NCBI GenBank assembly: GCA_900752445.1
Contig: CAADVN010000048.1
Span: 1-18,046, forward strand
Length of the DNA: 18,046 bases
Direction: 5' to 3'
Source of the DNA: an uncultured Oscillospiraceae bacterium
GTDB taxonomy: Bacteria > Bacillota > Clostridia > Oscillospirales > Oscillospiraceae
The notes beneath the pieces were generated by a model that saw nothing but the letters and a program-made list of their open reading frames with translations, did no database searches and was not told where the DNA came from. Shown piece after piece: positions 1-6,168 of the stretch (its first letter is position 1; every line of letters begins with the position of its first letter). The position numbers were made by a program, and so were the translations under genes.

Positions 1-1163
1 ATGCTCTTGGAGTGGACGGGGAGCATGCCGTCCTCGTCTATGTAGGCGTAGCCGTTATCGGGCTCCAGGTAGAGGTGCGGCTGACGCGAGCAGTAGCTCT
101 CGACCTCGATGACGTTGGGAGCGGAGTCGAAGTCGAAGTCCGGACCCTTGATGCAGTTGGTCTCGTAGTAGGCGTTGGGGGTGCCGGGGTGGATCTCGAT
201 GGCGTCGGGCGCGAGGGCCTCCGGCACGCTCATGTAGGCCGGCAGGACCTCGAGATCGACCTTGACGGCCTTCGCCGCCTCACGCGCATGCGCCTCGGTA
301 TCCGCCGCGACTATCGCAATGGCGTCGCCGTACTGGAAGACCTTCTCGTCGCAGAGGATGGGGCGGTCCCAGCCGTCGCACTTGTTGTTGAGCGGCAGCA
401 TGACAAGGCCGTTTATCCTGTTCTTGCCGGGCACGTCCTTCGCGGTGATGACCTTGAAGACGCCGGGCATCTTCTCGGCCTCGGAGGTGTCCACGCCCTT
501 GATGTTGGCGTGCGAGACCTCGGCCTGCACCAGCGCCAGGCGCAGCGTGCCCTCGGGCATCGTCAGGGCCTGGTCGGCGCCGAAGTCCCAGGTTCCGGTG
601 ACCTTCATGGCCGCGGACGGGCGGGCGTAGGTCGTGCCGGTTATCACATTCTCGGTGGGCTTAAAGAGCAGGTCCTCCTTGCTCATCTCACCGCGCATTA
701 CCGCCGCGGCCGCCATCGTAGCATCGATGAGCGGCTTGTAGCCGGTGCAGCGGCAGAGGTTGCGGTTCTTGTTGAACCAGTCGCGGACCTCCTCGCGGGT
801 CGGGTTCGGGTTCTGCTCGAGCAGCACCTTCGCGCTGACAATGAAGCCCGGGCTGCAGAAGCCGCACTGTGCACAGCCGTAGGCCATCCACGCGACCTGG
901 ATGGGATGCAGGTTGTTCACCGTGCCGATGCCCTCGATGGTCGTGATCTCGGCGTAGTCGCGCAGCTTCATGACCTTCGTGATGCAGGAACGAGTGACCT
1001 TGCCGTCAACGATGACGTTGCAGGCGCCGCAGTGGCCCTCGCCGCAGCCGATCTTACAGCCCGTGAGCAGCAGCCGCTCACGGAGCACCTTCGCAAGCGT
1101 CTCCGTGCCCTCCAGCACGAGCGTGCGCTCGACCCCGTTGATTATAAGGACTTTTTTGTACAT
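1..1163 (-). CDS. mop: Molybdenum-dependent aldehyde oxidoreductase (Mop type), 5' part, cut by window edge
   Basis: Oxidises aldehydes to carboxylic acids in the cytoplasm with a molybdopterin cytosine dinucleotide cofactor and two [2Fe-2S] clusters. Only the first 387 residues are present; the family is about 900 long. Visible in order: a plant-ferredoxin-type [2Fe-2S] domain with Cys40, Cys45, Cys48 and Cys60; a helical second [2Fe-2S] domain with Cys100, Cys103, Cys137 and Cys139 (AQCGFCSPGF and CRCTGYKPL); then the start of the Mo-binding region (WDRPILCDEKVFQYGD, LPAYMS, EIHPGTPN). From memory the match to Desulfovibrio gigas Mop is close and nearly gap-free. Both clusters and the Mo part are on one chain with no FAD domain, unlike three-subunit xanthine dehydrogenases. 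The ATG is preceded by AAAGGAGG (1171-1178). It diverges from the accessory genes to its right. The true substrate cannot be read from this part. Confidence 0.93.
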   Translation of the reverse strand, partial: MYKKVLIINGVERTLVLEGTETLAKVLRERLLLTGCKIGCGEGHCGACNVIVDGKVTRSCITKVMKLRDYAEITTIEGIGTVNNLHPIQVAWMAYGCAQCGFCSPGFIVSAKVLLEQNPNPTREEVRDWFNKNRNLCRCTGYKPLIDATMAAAAVMRGEMSKEDLLFKPTENVITGTTYARPSAAMKVTGTWDFGADQALTMPEGTLRLALVQAEVSHANIKGVDTSEAEKMPGVFKVITAKDVPGKNRINGLVMLPLNNKCDGWDRPILCDEKVFQYGDAIAIVAADTEAHAREAAKAVKVDLEVLPAYMSVPEALAPDAIEIHPGTPNAYYETNCIKGPDFDFDSAPNVIEVESYCSRQPHLYLEPDNGYAYIDEDGMLPVHSKS

Positions 1164-1170
1164 GCGGTCT

Positions 1171-1178
1171 CCTCCTTT
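1171..1178 (-). promoter_or_regulatory. Ribosome binding site of mop
   Basis: AAAGGAGG on the minus strand, 7 nt before the ATG at 1163. It fixes the start of mop. No convincing sigma-A promoter was found for mop; the best candidate upstream is weak (TTGAAG, 17 nt, AATATC) and overlaps the hairpin at 1203-1224. Confidence 0.75.
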
Positions 1179-1202
1179 ATTGTTTAACTTGCCCTGATAT
1201 TC

Positions 1203-1224
1203 TTGAAAGCGCCCTGCGCTTCAA
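1203..1224. repeat. Imperfect inverted repeat in the mop divergent promoter region
   Basis: Arms TTGAAAGCGC and GCGCTTCAA face each other across a CCT loop with one unpaired A. The element lies 40 nt upstream of mop and just upstream of the rightward promoter at 1233-1261. It could be an operator for the divergent pair or a hairpin in the mop leader. It does not resemble a known ModE box. Confidence 0.5.
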
Positions 1225-1232
1225 ATCAACAC

Positions 1233-1261
1233 TTTAAAACGCTGCCGGAATGTGTTATATT
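1233..1261 (+). promoter_or_regulatory. Predicted sigma-A promoter of the 88-residue gene
   Basis: TTTAAA (1233-1238), 17-nt spacer, TATATT (1256-1261), with an extended -10 TG at 1253-1254. The predicted start of transcription is near 1268, about 40 nt before the ATG at 1309. Confidence 0.6.
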
Positions 1262-1308
1262 TAAGCAGCCCCTACGCATGGGACATATACGCTAAGGAGG
1301 CTGCTGCA

Positions 1309-1575
1309 ATGGATAATAATGAGAAGCTCAGAGAGATCCGCGCATCCGAGATAACAGTGGAAGTGACCGACGCCGCCACCGGGCGGACCCTCAGGCGCAC
1401 GCTGCCGATCGACTTCCTCGAGACCGCCAACTGCCTGCGCCTTGCGGCAGAGGACGCGGACGGCAGGCCCGCTGAGCTGGTATTCTATTCAAACACGGGA
1501 CTCGGCCGCCTTCGTGACCTCACCGGCGGAGGCCCCGACAAGGACCCCTGCGGAGGGCACGGCGGCGGCGTTTGA
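1309..1575 (+). CDS. Small protein of unknown function in the mop locus
   Basis: 88 residues; I do not recognise the family. The start is the ATG at 1309, with AAGGAGG at 1294-1300; an in-frame upstream start at 1252 lies before the predicted transcription start and is unlikely. The N-terminal 70 residues look like a small soluble domain of mixed charge (alternating beta-like segments such as EITVEVTD and AELVFYSN). The last 18 residues are a flexible Gly-rich tail ending DPCGGHGGGV, with one Cys and one His that could bind metal. No signal peptide or membrane segment. It is the first gene right of the mop divergent promoter, has its own promoter, and ends 163 nt before the nucleotidyltransferase gene. 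A role in cofactor or metal handling is inferred from position only. Confidence 0.7.
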   Translation: MDNNEKLREIRASEITVEVTDAATGRTLRRTLPIDFLETANCLRLAAEDADGRPAELVFYSNTGLGRLRDLTGGGPDKDPCGGHGGGV

Positions 1576-1610
1576 ACCGTCCTGTCTTTACACCTCCGAC
1601 TATACTCTAG

Positions 1611-1623
1611 CTGTGAAATACAG
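1611..1623. promoter_or_regulatory. Short palindrome upstream of the nucleotidyltransferase promoter
   Basis: CTGT-GAAAT-ACAG, 4-bp arms, 15 nt upstream of the -35 box at 1638. Its position would suit an activator or repressor site, but so short a repeat can arise by chance. Confidence 0.25.
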
Positions 1624-1637
1624 TCAAATTGTTTTGG

Positions 1638-1666
1638 TTTACAAGTCGGTTTTCCTGTGATATAAT
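1638..1666 (+). promoter_or_regulatory. Predicted sigma-A promoter of the Mo-cofactor gene series
   Basis: TTTACA (1638-1643), 17-nt spacer, perfect TATAAT (1661-1666). The region is markedly more AT-rich than its surroundings. Transcription would start near 1673, which rules against the GTG at 1684 as the start of the next gene and supports the ATG at 1738. Confidence 0.8.
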
Positions 1667-1737
1667 ACAAAAGCTCAGGAGCCGTGATTTTCCATGTGCA
1701 CCGGGGCGAGTACAGGGAAATGAAGGGAGGCGGCGGC

Positions 1738-2667
1738 ATGGAGACCGGCGCCGTCGTTGTCGCGGCAGGAATGTCGTCGCGCATGGGCGAGTTCAAGCCC
1801 ATGCTGAGCATAGGCTCCATATCCATAGCGCAGCGTGTCATCGCCACGCTCAGGCAGGCGGGCGCGTCGAGGATCGTCGTTGTCACGGGCTACAATGCCG
1901 AGGAGCTGGAGTGGCATCTGGCGCGCAGCGGCGTGGTCTTCCTGCGCAACGAGCGCTACAGGACGACCCAAATGTTCGACTCGGCGCTCATTGGGCTCAG
2001 GTACCTGCGGGACAAGTGCCGGCAGGTGCTTTTTACGCCTGTGGACATCCCGCTCTTCACGGCAGCCACCGCCGAGGCCCTTTTGGCGAGCGGCGCGCCG
2101 CTGGCCTGCCCGGTCTGCGGCGGAAGCCGGGGCCACCCGATACTCATGTCCTCGGAGGTCATAGGCCGGATACTTGACGACTCCGGCGAGGGCGGGCTGC
2201 AGGGCGCGCTCTCACGCTGCGGCGTGCCCATGACCTTTGTCGAGGTGGACGACCCCGGCATCCTGCACGACGCGGACACGCCCGAGGACTACAAGGAACT
2301 GCTGAAGCTGCATAACAGCCAGCTCGTGCGGCCTGTGATGCAGATAGCCATAGCCAGGGAGAAGAAATTTCTCGATTCGAGGGTCGCCATGCTGCTTGCG
2401 CTGACGGAGGAGACGAGCTCGGTCAGGCTGGCCTGCCAGAGGATGCAGCTTTCCTACAGCTCGGGCTGGAACGCCATAAACCTGCTGGAGAAGGAGCTGG
2501 GCTACGCCGTGGTCGTGCGGACCCAGGGCGGCCCGAAGGGCGGCAGGAGCGAGCTGACGGGAAAGGGCCGCGAGCTGCTGCGCGCCTATGAGGCCTATAC
2601 CCGGCGGGTGCGGGCGACGGCGGACGAGCTCTTTGCGGAGTATTTCCCGGACCTTTTCAGGGACTAG
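1738..2667 (+). CDS. MocA-like nucleotidyltransferase fused to a ModE-like helix-turn-helix domain
   Basis: Predicted to transfer CMP (or another nucleotide) to molybdopterin, giving the dinucleotide cofactor that Mop-type enzymes need. Residues 1-190 are a MobA/MocA-type NTP-transferase fold: AAGMSSRMG with Lys20 (nucleotide binding), VVVTGY, FTPVDIP (metal-binding Asp), then SRGHPIL and HDADTPEDY. Residues 200-309 match the winged helix of ModE (LLALTEETSSVRLACQRMQLSYSSGWNAI as the HTH region, then GGPKGG, LTGKGRELL). The ATG at 1738 follows AGGGAGG at about 1723-1730; the in-frame GTG at 1684 is too close to the predicted transcription start. I recall the same fusion in Desulfovibrio aldehyde oxidoreductase clusters (DVU_1551 family). 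Whether the HTH part binds DNA, and whether molybdate or the cofactor controls it, is not shown by sequence. Confidence 0.87.
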   Translation: METGAVVVAAGMSSRMGEFKPMLSIGSISIAQRVIATLRQAGASRIVVVTGYNAEELEWHLARSGVVFLRNERYRTTQMFDSALIGLRYLRDKCRQVLFTPVDIPLFTAATAEALLASGAPLACPVCGGSRGHPILMSSEVIGRILDDSGEGGLQGALSRCGVPMTFVEVDDPGILHDADTPEDYKELLKLHNSQLVRPVMQIAIAREKKFLDSRVAMLLALTEETSSVRLACQRMQLSYSSGWNAINLLEKELGYAVVVRTQGGPKGGRSELTGKGRELLRAYEAYTRRVRATADELFAEYFPDLFRD

Positions 2668-2682
2668 GCGTTTGGAGGCAGG

Positions 2683-3762
2683 ATGAGAGAGATATACCTT
2701 ATCCGGCATGGGATGCCGGATTTTCCCGGCGGGGCGCGGATGTGCCTCGGCCGGACGGATACGCCGCTGGGCCTGAGGGGCAGGCTGCAGGCGGCGCTGC
2801 TGGGCGCGGGATTCGAGGGCCGGGGCATCGACGAGTGCTTCTGCTCGCGCCTTTCGCGCAGCCGCCAGACGGCGGAGCTCATGGGCTGCGGCTCGGCGGT
2901 CATCGTGCCCGGGCTCGAGGAGATGGACGCCGGGGACTGGGACGGGCTGAGCTTCGACGAGATACGCCGGCGCTGGCCGGAATACTACGAGAAGCGCGGG
3001 CGGGACCGTTCTCTGCCGCCGCCGGGCGGCGAGGAGTTCGAGGACGCGAACAGGAGATTCACGGCGGCGGTGGAAAGGGCCCTGGCGCTCTCGAGGGACG
3101 ATATTATAATTGTATCGCACTCCTCTGTCATACAGACCCTGCTGTGTACCATCGAGGGGCGTCCCTTCGACTGCGCGCGCGACTTTGTTTTGCCCTACGG
3201 CTCTGTGACGCGGCTGGAATACGACGGGGACTTCAGGCTCTGCGAATACGGCGCACTGCCCGTGCCGGAGCTGACGCCGGGGCTGGCAAGGCGGCTGCTC
3301 GAGGCGGCGGAGCTGCCGGCGGAGCTGCACGCTCACAGCCTGCTGACGGCGGAGGCGGCGATGGAGCTGGTCTGCGCGCTGGCTGCGGCGGGCGTCTGCC
3401 TGGACGAGAACCTGGTCTACGCCGCGGCGCTGCTGCACGACGTGTCGAAGGGCACGACGGACCACGCCCTGGCGGGCGCGGGGCTCATGTCCCAGCTGGG
3501 CTACCCGGCGCTCGCGCCGCTCATAGCGCAGCACCACGACCTTGAGGACGGCTCAAAGCCGGACGAGGCCATGGTCGTGAACCTTGCGGACAAGCTCTGC
3601 CGCGGCGGACGGAGGGTGCGCGTTTCGGAGCGCTTCCGGGCCAGCCTCGACAAGTGCAGGGACGAGGAGGCCCGCCGCGCGCATGAGAGGCGGTACCGGT
3701 CCGCGCTCGCGGCGGCAAAGATGATAAACGATATCTGCGGAAAGGATGTGGTGCCGATATGA
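2683..3762 (+). CDS. Histidine phosphatase / HD-domain phosphohydrolase fusion
   Basis: 359 residues with two hydrolase domains. Residues 1-190 are a phosphoglycerate-mutase-like histidine phosphatase: LIRHG with nucleophile His9, SRLSRSRQTA, LEEMDAGDWDG (likely acid Glu80) and VSHSSV (second His146). Residues 205-345 are an HD domain: His216/His218, then LLHD (His252, Asp253), HH at 284-285 and Asp303 in LADKL, so the metal ligands look complete. Both halves therefore appear active. The first half resembles CobC/alpha-ribazole phosphatases, but no cobalamin genes are nearby. Position between a cofactor nucleotidyltransferase and XdhC suggests phosphate or nucleotide removal in molybdopterin metabolism, which is inference. 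A GGAGG-type ribosome binding site precedes the ATG, 15 nt after the previous stop; the 3' end overlaps the next gene by 4 nt (ATGA). Confidence 0.87.
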   Translation: MREIYLIRHGMPDFPGGARMCLGRTDTPLGLRGRLQAALLGAGFEGRGIDECFCSRLSRSRQTAELMGCGSAVIVPGLEEMDAGDWDGLSFDEIRRRWPEYYEKRGRDRSLPPPGGEEFEDANRRFTAAVERALALSRDDIIIVSHSSVIQTLLCTIEGRPFDCARDFVLPYGSVTRLEYDGDFRLCEYGALPVPELTPGLARRLLEAAELPAELHAHSLLTAEAAMELVCALAAAGVCLDENLVYAAALLHDVSKGTTDHALAGAGLMSQLGYPALAPLIAQHHDLEDGSKPDEAMVVNLADKLCRGGRRVRVSERFRASLDKCRDEEARRAHERRYRSALAAAKMINDICGKDVVPI

Positions 3763-4772
3763 GGAACATGTTCAGGGAGATAGCCGGAAGGCTCAAAAAC
3801 GGCGAGGAGCTGGTGCTCGTCACGGTCATCGCCTCCTCGGGCGCGACGCCGAGGGGCGCGGGCGCGAGGATGCTAGTCGGCAAAAACGGTCGCATCTGCG
3901 GCACGATAGGCGGCGGCGCGGTGGAGTTTAAGTCCGAGCAGCTCGCCAAAAAGGTGCTCGAGGAAAAGCGCAGCGGCGAGCACGACTTTTCGCTCACGAA
4001 AAACGACGTGCAGAACCTCGGCATGATCTGCGGCGGGGCCGTGAACGTGTATTTCAGCTACATCCCGGCGAACGACGCCTGTGTCCTGGGCATAGCCGAG
4101 GAGGCCGAGCGCAGGTTCGCAGAGGGCGAGGACCTCTGGCTGCTCTCGGAGATCTCGGACGGTGGGAAGCTGGGCCTGTGGTCGGCGGCGGACGGCTTCT
4201 TCGGCCTCGAGGCCCCGGAGTGGACGCGGGACATCATGTCGCGCCACCCGACGCGGAAAAAGCAGGACGGGCGCGACTTCTACGTCGAGCAGATAAACTC
4301 CTCGGGCAAGGTCTACGTCTTCGGCTGCGGGCACGTGGCGCAGGAGCTGGTGCCGGTTTTGGAGCACGTGGGCTTCCGCTGCGTCGCCCTGGACGACAGG
4401 CCGGAGTTTGCAAACGAAAAGGTCATGCGCGGGGCGGAGAAGGTCATGCTCGTGGACTTTGAGAACATCGGCGCGAGCGTCACGATAGGCACCGAGGACT
4501 ACATCTGCATAATGACGCGCGGCCACGCCTACGACACCGTCGTCCAGGCCCAGGCGCTGCGCACGCCCGCCTGCTATATCGGCGTCATCGGCAGCAAGGC
4601 CAAGACCGCGGGCGTGCAGAGGCAGCTGCGTGAGCAGGGCTTCACGGACGAGGACTTCAAGCGCATCACCACGCCCATAGGGCTCGATATAAAGGCCGAG
4701 ACCCCGGCGGAGATAGCCATTTCCATCGCCGCGCAGATGATAGAGGTCAGGGCAGGGAGGAACGCGCTTTGA
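3759..4772 (+). CDS. XdhC/CoxI family molybdenum cofactor chaperone
   Basis: 337 residues. XdhC proteins bind the molybdenum cofactor, protect it while a cysteine desulfurase adds the terminal sulfur, and hand it to xanthine dehydrogenase-type enzymes. The N-terminal XdhC/CoxI domain is visible (VIASSGATPRGAGARMLV, GTIGGGAVE, then GMICGG with Cys91, a conserved Cys position in this family). The C-terminal Rossmann domain starts near residue 184 with VYVFGCGHVAQEL and continues through IMTRGHAYD, YIGVIGSKAK and TPIGLDI, all typical of the family. Normal full length. The ATG overlaps the previous gene by 4 nt and the 3' end overlaps the next by 4 nt, so translation is probably coupled. The likely client is the aldehyde oxidoreductase at the left edge. 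Confidence 0.93.
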   Translation: MRNMFREIAGRLKNGEELVLVTVIASSGATPRGAGARMLVGKNGRICGTIGGGAVEFKSEQLAKKVLEEKRSGEHDFSLTKNDVQNLGMICGGAVNVYFSYIPANDACVLGIAEEAERRFAEGEDLWLLSEISDGGKLGLWSAADGFFGLEAPEWTRDIMSRHPTRKKQDGRDFYVEQINSSGKVYVFGCGHVAQELVPVLEHVGFRCVALDDRPEFANEKVMRGAEKVMLVDFENIGASVTIGTEDYICIMTRGHAYDTVVQAQALRTPACYIGVIGSKAKTAGVQRQLREQGFTDEDFKRITTPIGLDIKAETPAEIAISIAAQMIEVRAGRNAL

Positions 4773-5332
4773 AGCGTCGCCTCCTGCTGACGGGGCCTAT
4801 AGGCTGCGGCAAATCCACGCTCATCATAAACGCGCTTGGCCACGCGGTGAAAGACGCCGGCGGCTTCCTGACGCTCCGGGTCACAGAGGGCGGGCGCCTC
4901 GCGGGCTTCGACCTCTGCTCCGTGGACGGGAGGACGAGGGAGCGTTTTTTGAGCTTCGGCGAGGCGGGCGCGATGCGGGACGAGCGGCCCTTCACCGTGA
5001 CGGCCCCGGCCCTGCTCCGGCAGGCGCAGGAGAAAAAATTCGCGCTCATAGACGAGATCGGCGGCTTTGAGCTGCTGTATCCCGACTTCTATGAGGCGCT
5101 GACGGCCTTTCTGTTCTCCGGCAAGCCCTGCGTGGGCGTGCTCAAGGCCATACCGGGCGCGGAGGAGCTTACGCGCCGCGTAAAGCTGCCGCCGGAGTAC
5201 ATGGCCGCTGCCCGCGAGCTGCGCGAACTGCTGGAGGGCGACCCGGACACGCTCCTGCTCGAGACGACGGGCCGCTACGACACGAACGCCGAGGGCGCGC
5301 TCCGGCACTGGGCCGGGGAATACGCGCTGTAA
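4769..5332 (+). CDS. THEP1-like P-loop nucleoside-triphosphatase
   Basis: 187 residues. Walker A is GPIGCGKST (9-17) and the Walker B/DEIG motif is FALIDEIGGFEL (91-102), the pattern of the NTPase_1/THEP1 family. Those enzymes hydrolyse nucleoside triphosphates in vitro; their cellular role is poorly known. The start is TTG at 4769, overlapping the xdhC-like stop as TTGA, with GGGAGG at 4755-4760. The next in-frame ATG would remove the P-loop, so TTG is well supported. Small P-loop NTPases are often seen beside molybdenum hydroxylase accessory genes; a GTPase-like role in metal or cofactor delivery is an inference. It is the last gene before a hairpin and a possible new promoter. Confidence 0.82.
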   Translation: MKRRLLLTGPIGCGKSTLIINALGHAVKDAGGFLTLRVTEGGRLAGFDLCSVDGRTRERFLSFGEAGAMRDERPFTVTAPALLRQAQEKKFALIDEIGGFELLYPDFYEALTAFLFSGKPCVGVLKAIPGAEELTRRVKLPPEYMAAARELRELLEGDPDTLLLETTGRYDTNAEGALRHWAGEYAL

Positions 5333-5341
5333 ATTGCGGAT

Positions 5342-5373
5342 ACCCCACCCCGCGCGTTTTGCGCGGGACGGGT
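5342..5373. terminator. GC-rich hairpin after the NTPase gene
   Basis: CCCGCGC (5349-5355), loop GTTTT, GCGCGGG (5361-5367), with possible outer pairing ACCC/GGGT (5342-5345 with 5370-5373). It begins 10 nt after the stop codon. There is no run of T after it, so it may be a weak terminator, a processing site or an attenuator that splits the cofactor genes from the transport genes. Confidence 0.5.
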
Positions 5374-5386
5374 CGGCCCAAAGGAC

Positions 5387-5412
5387 TTGTATTTGATTAC
5401 AAAACGCTGTAA
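5387..5412. promoter_or_regulatory. Two overlapping palindromes before the DUF364/ABC operon
   Basis: First repeat: TTGTA (5387-5391), 6 nt, TACAA (5398-5402). Second: TTACA (5397-5401), 6 nt, TGTAA (5408-5412). They share the middle half-site, giving three half-sites at 10-11 bp spacing, one helical turn. This is the geometry expected of a regulator binding one face of the DNA. A weak -35/-10 pair (TTGTAT, 17 nt, TAATGG) falls over the same bases. Confidence 0.5.
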
Positions 5413-5432
5413 TGGAAAAGAGAGTGAGCAAC

Positions 5433-6167
5433 ATGTGGGAGCTGTACGACACGCTGCTGGCGGGCCTGCCGAAGGCGGGCACGGTGACGCGGGCGACGGC
5501 GGGTGAGCGCTGGACGCTGGTGGAGACAGACCTGGGCGGCGCGGGCCACGCCATGACGACGGAGGGTGAGTCCATCCCGGCGCGCTTCCCGAACGGCATC
5601 GAGGGCATGAGGATCAGGGTCGCCGCCGAGGCGGCGAAGAGCTGGAATTTCATTGAGGCGGGCCTCGGCGTCGCGGCGATAAACGCATATTACAACACGC
5701 CCGAGCGCATGGCGGAGCTGGGCTGCGCCGAGCCATATGACAATTATTGCCTGCGGGGCATTGACGTGGCGGGCAAAAAGGTGGGGCTCATCGGCCACCT
5801 GCGGATGCCGCCCGGCACGCTGGACGCGGCGGAGAGCGTAAGGATACTGGAAAAGCGCCCGAAGCCTGGCGACTACCCGGACACGGCCTGCGAGTTCATC
5901 CTGCCCGACTGCGACATCGTGCTCATAACGGGCAGCTCCATCGTCAACAAGACCCTGCCGCGGCTGCTGGAGCTGTGCAAAAACGCCTATGTGGTGCTGA
6001 CGGGCCCGACGGTGCCGCTCTGCCCGGCGCTGCTCGAGTGCGGCATAGACCGGCTCGCGGGCATGGTAGTGACGGACAGGGCCGGGGCGCGGCGGCACGC
6101 GGCGGAATGCCTCGAGGGCCCGCCCTATCCCTACGGGCGCACCTTCCTGCTGGGGAGGGATATCTGA
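5433..6167 (+). CDS. DUF364/DUF4213 Rossmann-like protein
   Basis: 244 residues from the ATG at 5433. The opening MWELYDTLLAGLP is the usual start of this family; the ATG at 5412 has no ribosome binding site and lies inside the palindromes. The N-terminal part (to about residue 95) corresponds to DUF4213, with GLGVAAINAYYN as a recognisable block. The C-terminal part (about 105-240) is the DUF364 Rossmann-like domain, often described as a putative heavy-metal chelation domain, with GKKVGLIGHL, LPDCDIVLITGSSIVNKTL and VVLTGPTVPL. Cytosolic, no signal peptide. It ends 1 nt before a metal-type ABC permease gene. DUF364 genes are often found next to FecCD-type importers, which fits handling of an imported metal or metal chelate. 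Confidence 0.85.
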   Translation: MWELYDTLLAGLPKAGTVTRATAGERWTLVETDLGGAGHAMTTEGESIPARFPNGIEGMRIRVAAEAAKSWNFIEAGLGVAAINAYYNTPERMAELGCAEPYDNYCLRGIDVAGKKVGLIGHLRMPPGTLDAAESVRILEKRPKPGDYPDTACEFILPDCDIVLITGSSIVNKTLPRLLELCKNAYVVLTGPTVPLCPALLECGIDRLAGMVVTDRAGARRHAAECLEGPPYPYGRTFLLGRDI

Positions 6168-6168
6168 G

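Noticed and set aside
12..1187. A 391-residue rightward open frame across the left edge
   Set aside because: It is antisense to mop, whose minus-strand protein has unmistakable [2Fe-2S] and Mo-domain motifs; the rightward frame has low-complexity Val/Arg/Leu composition typical of GC-rich shadows.
1164..1737. Classical ModE operator
   Set aside because: No pair of TATAT-type half-sites with the expected spacing; only short unrelated palindromes.
5333..5432. Cobalamin riboswitch or Fur box before the FecCD operon
   Set aside because: Too short for a cobalamin riboswitch, no B12-box-like block, and no GATAAT-type repeats.
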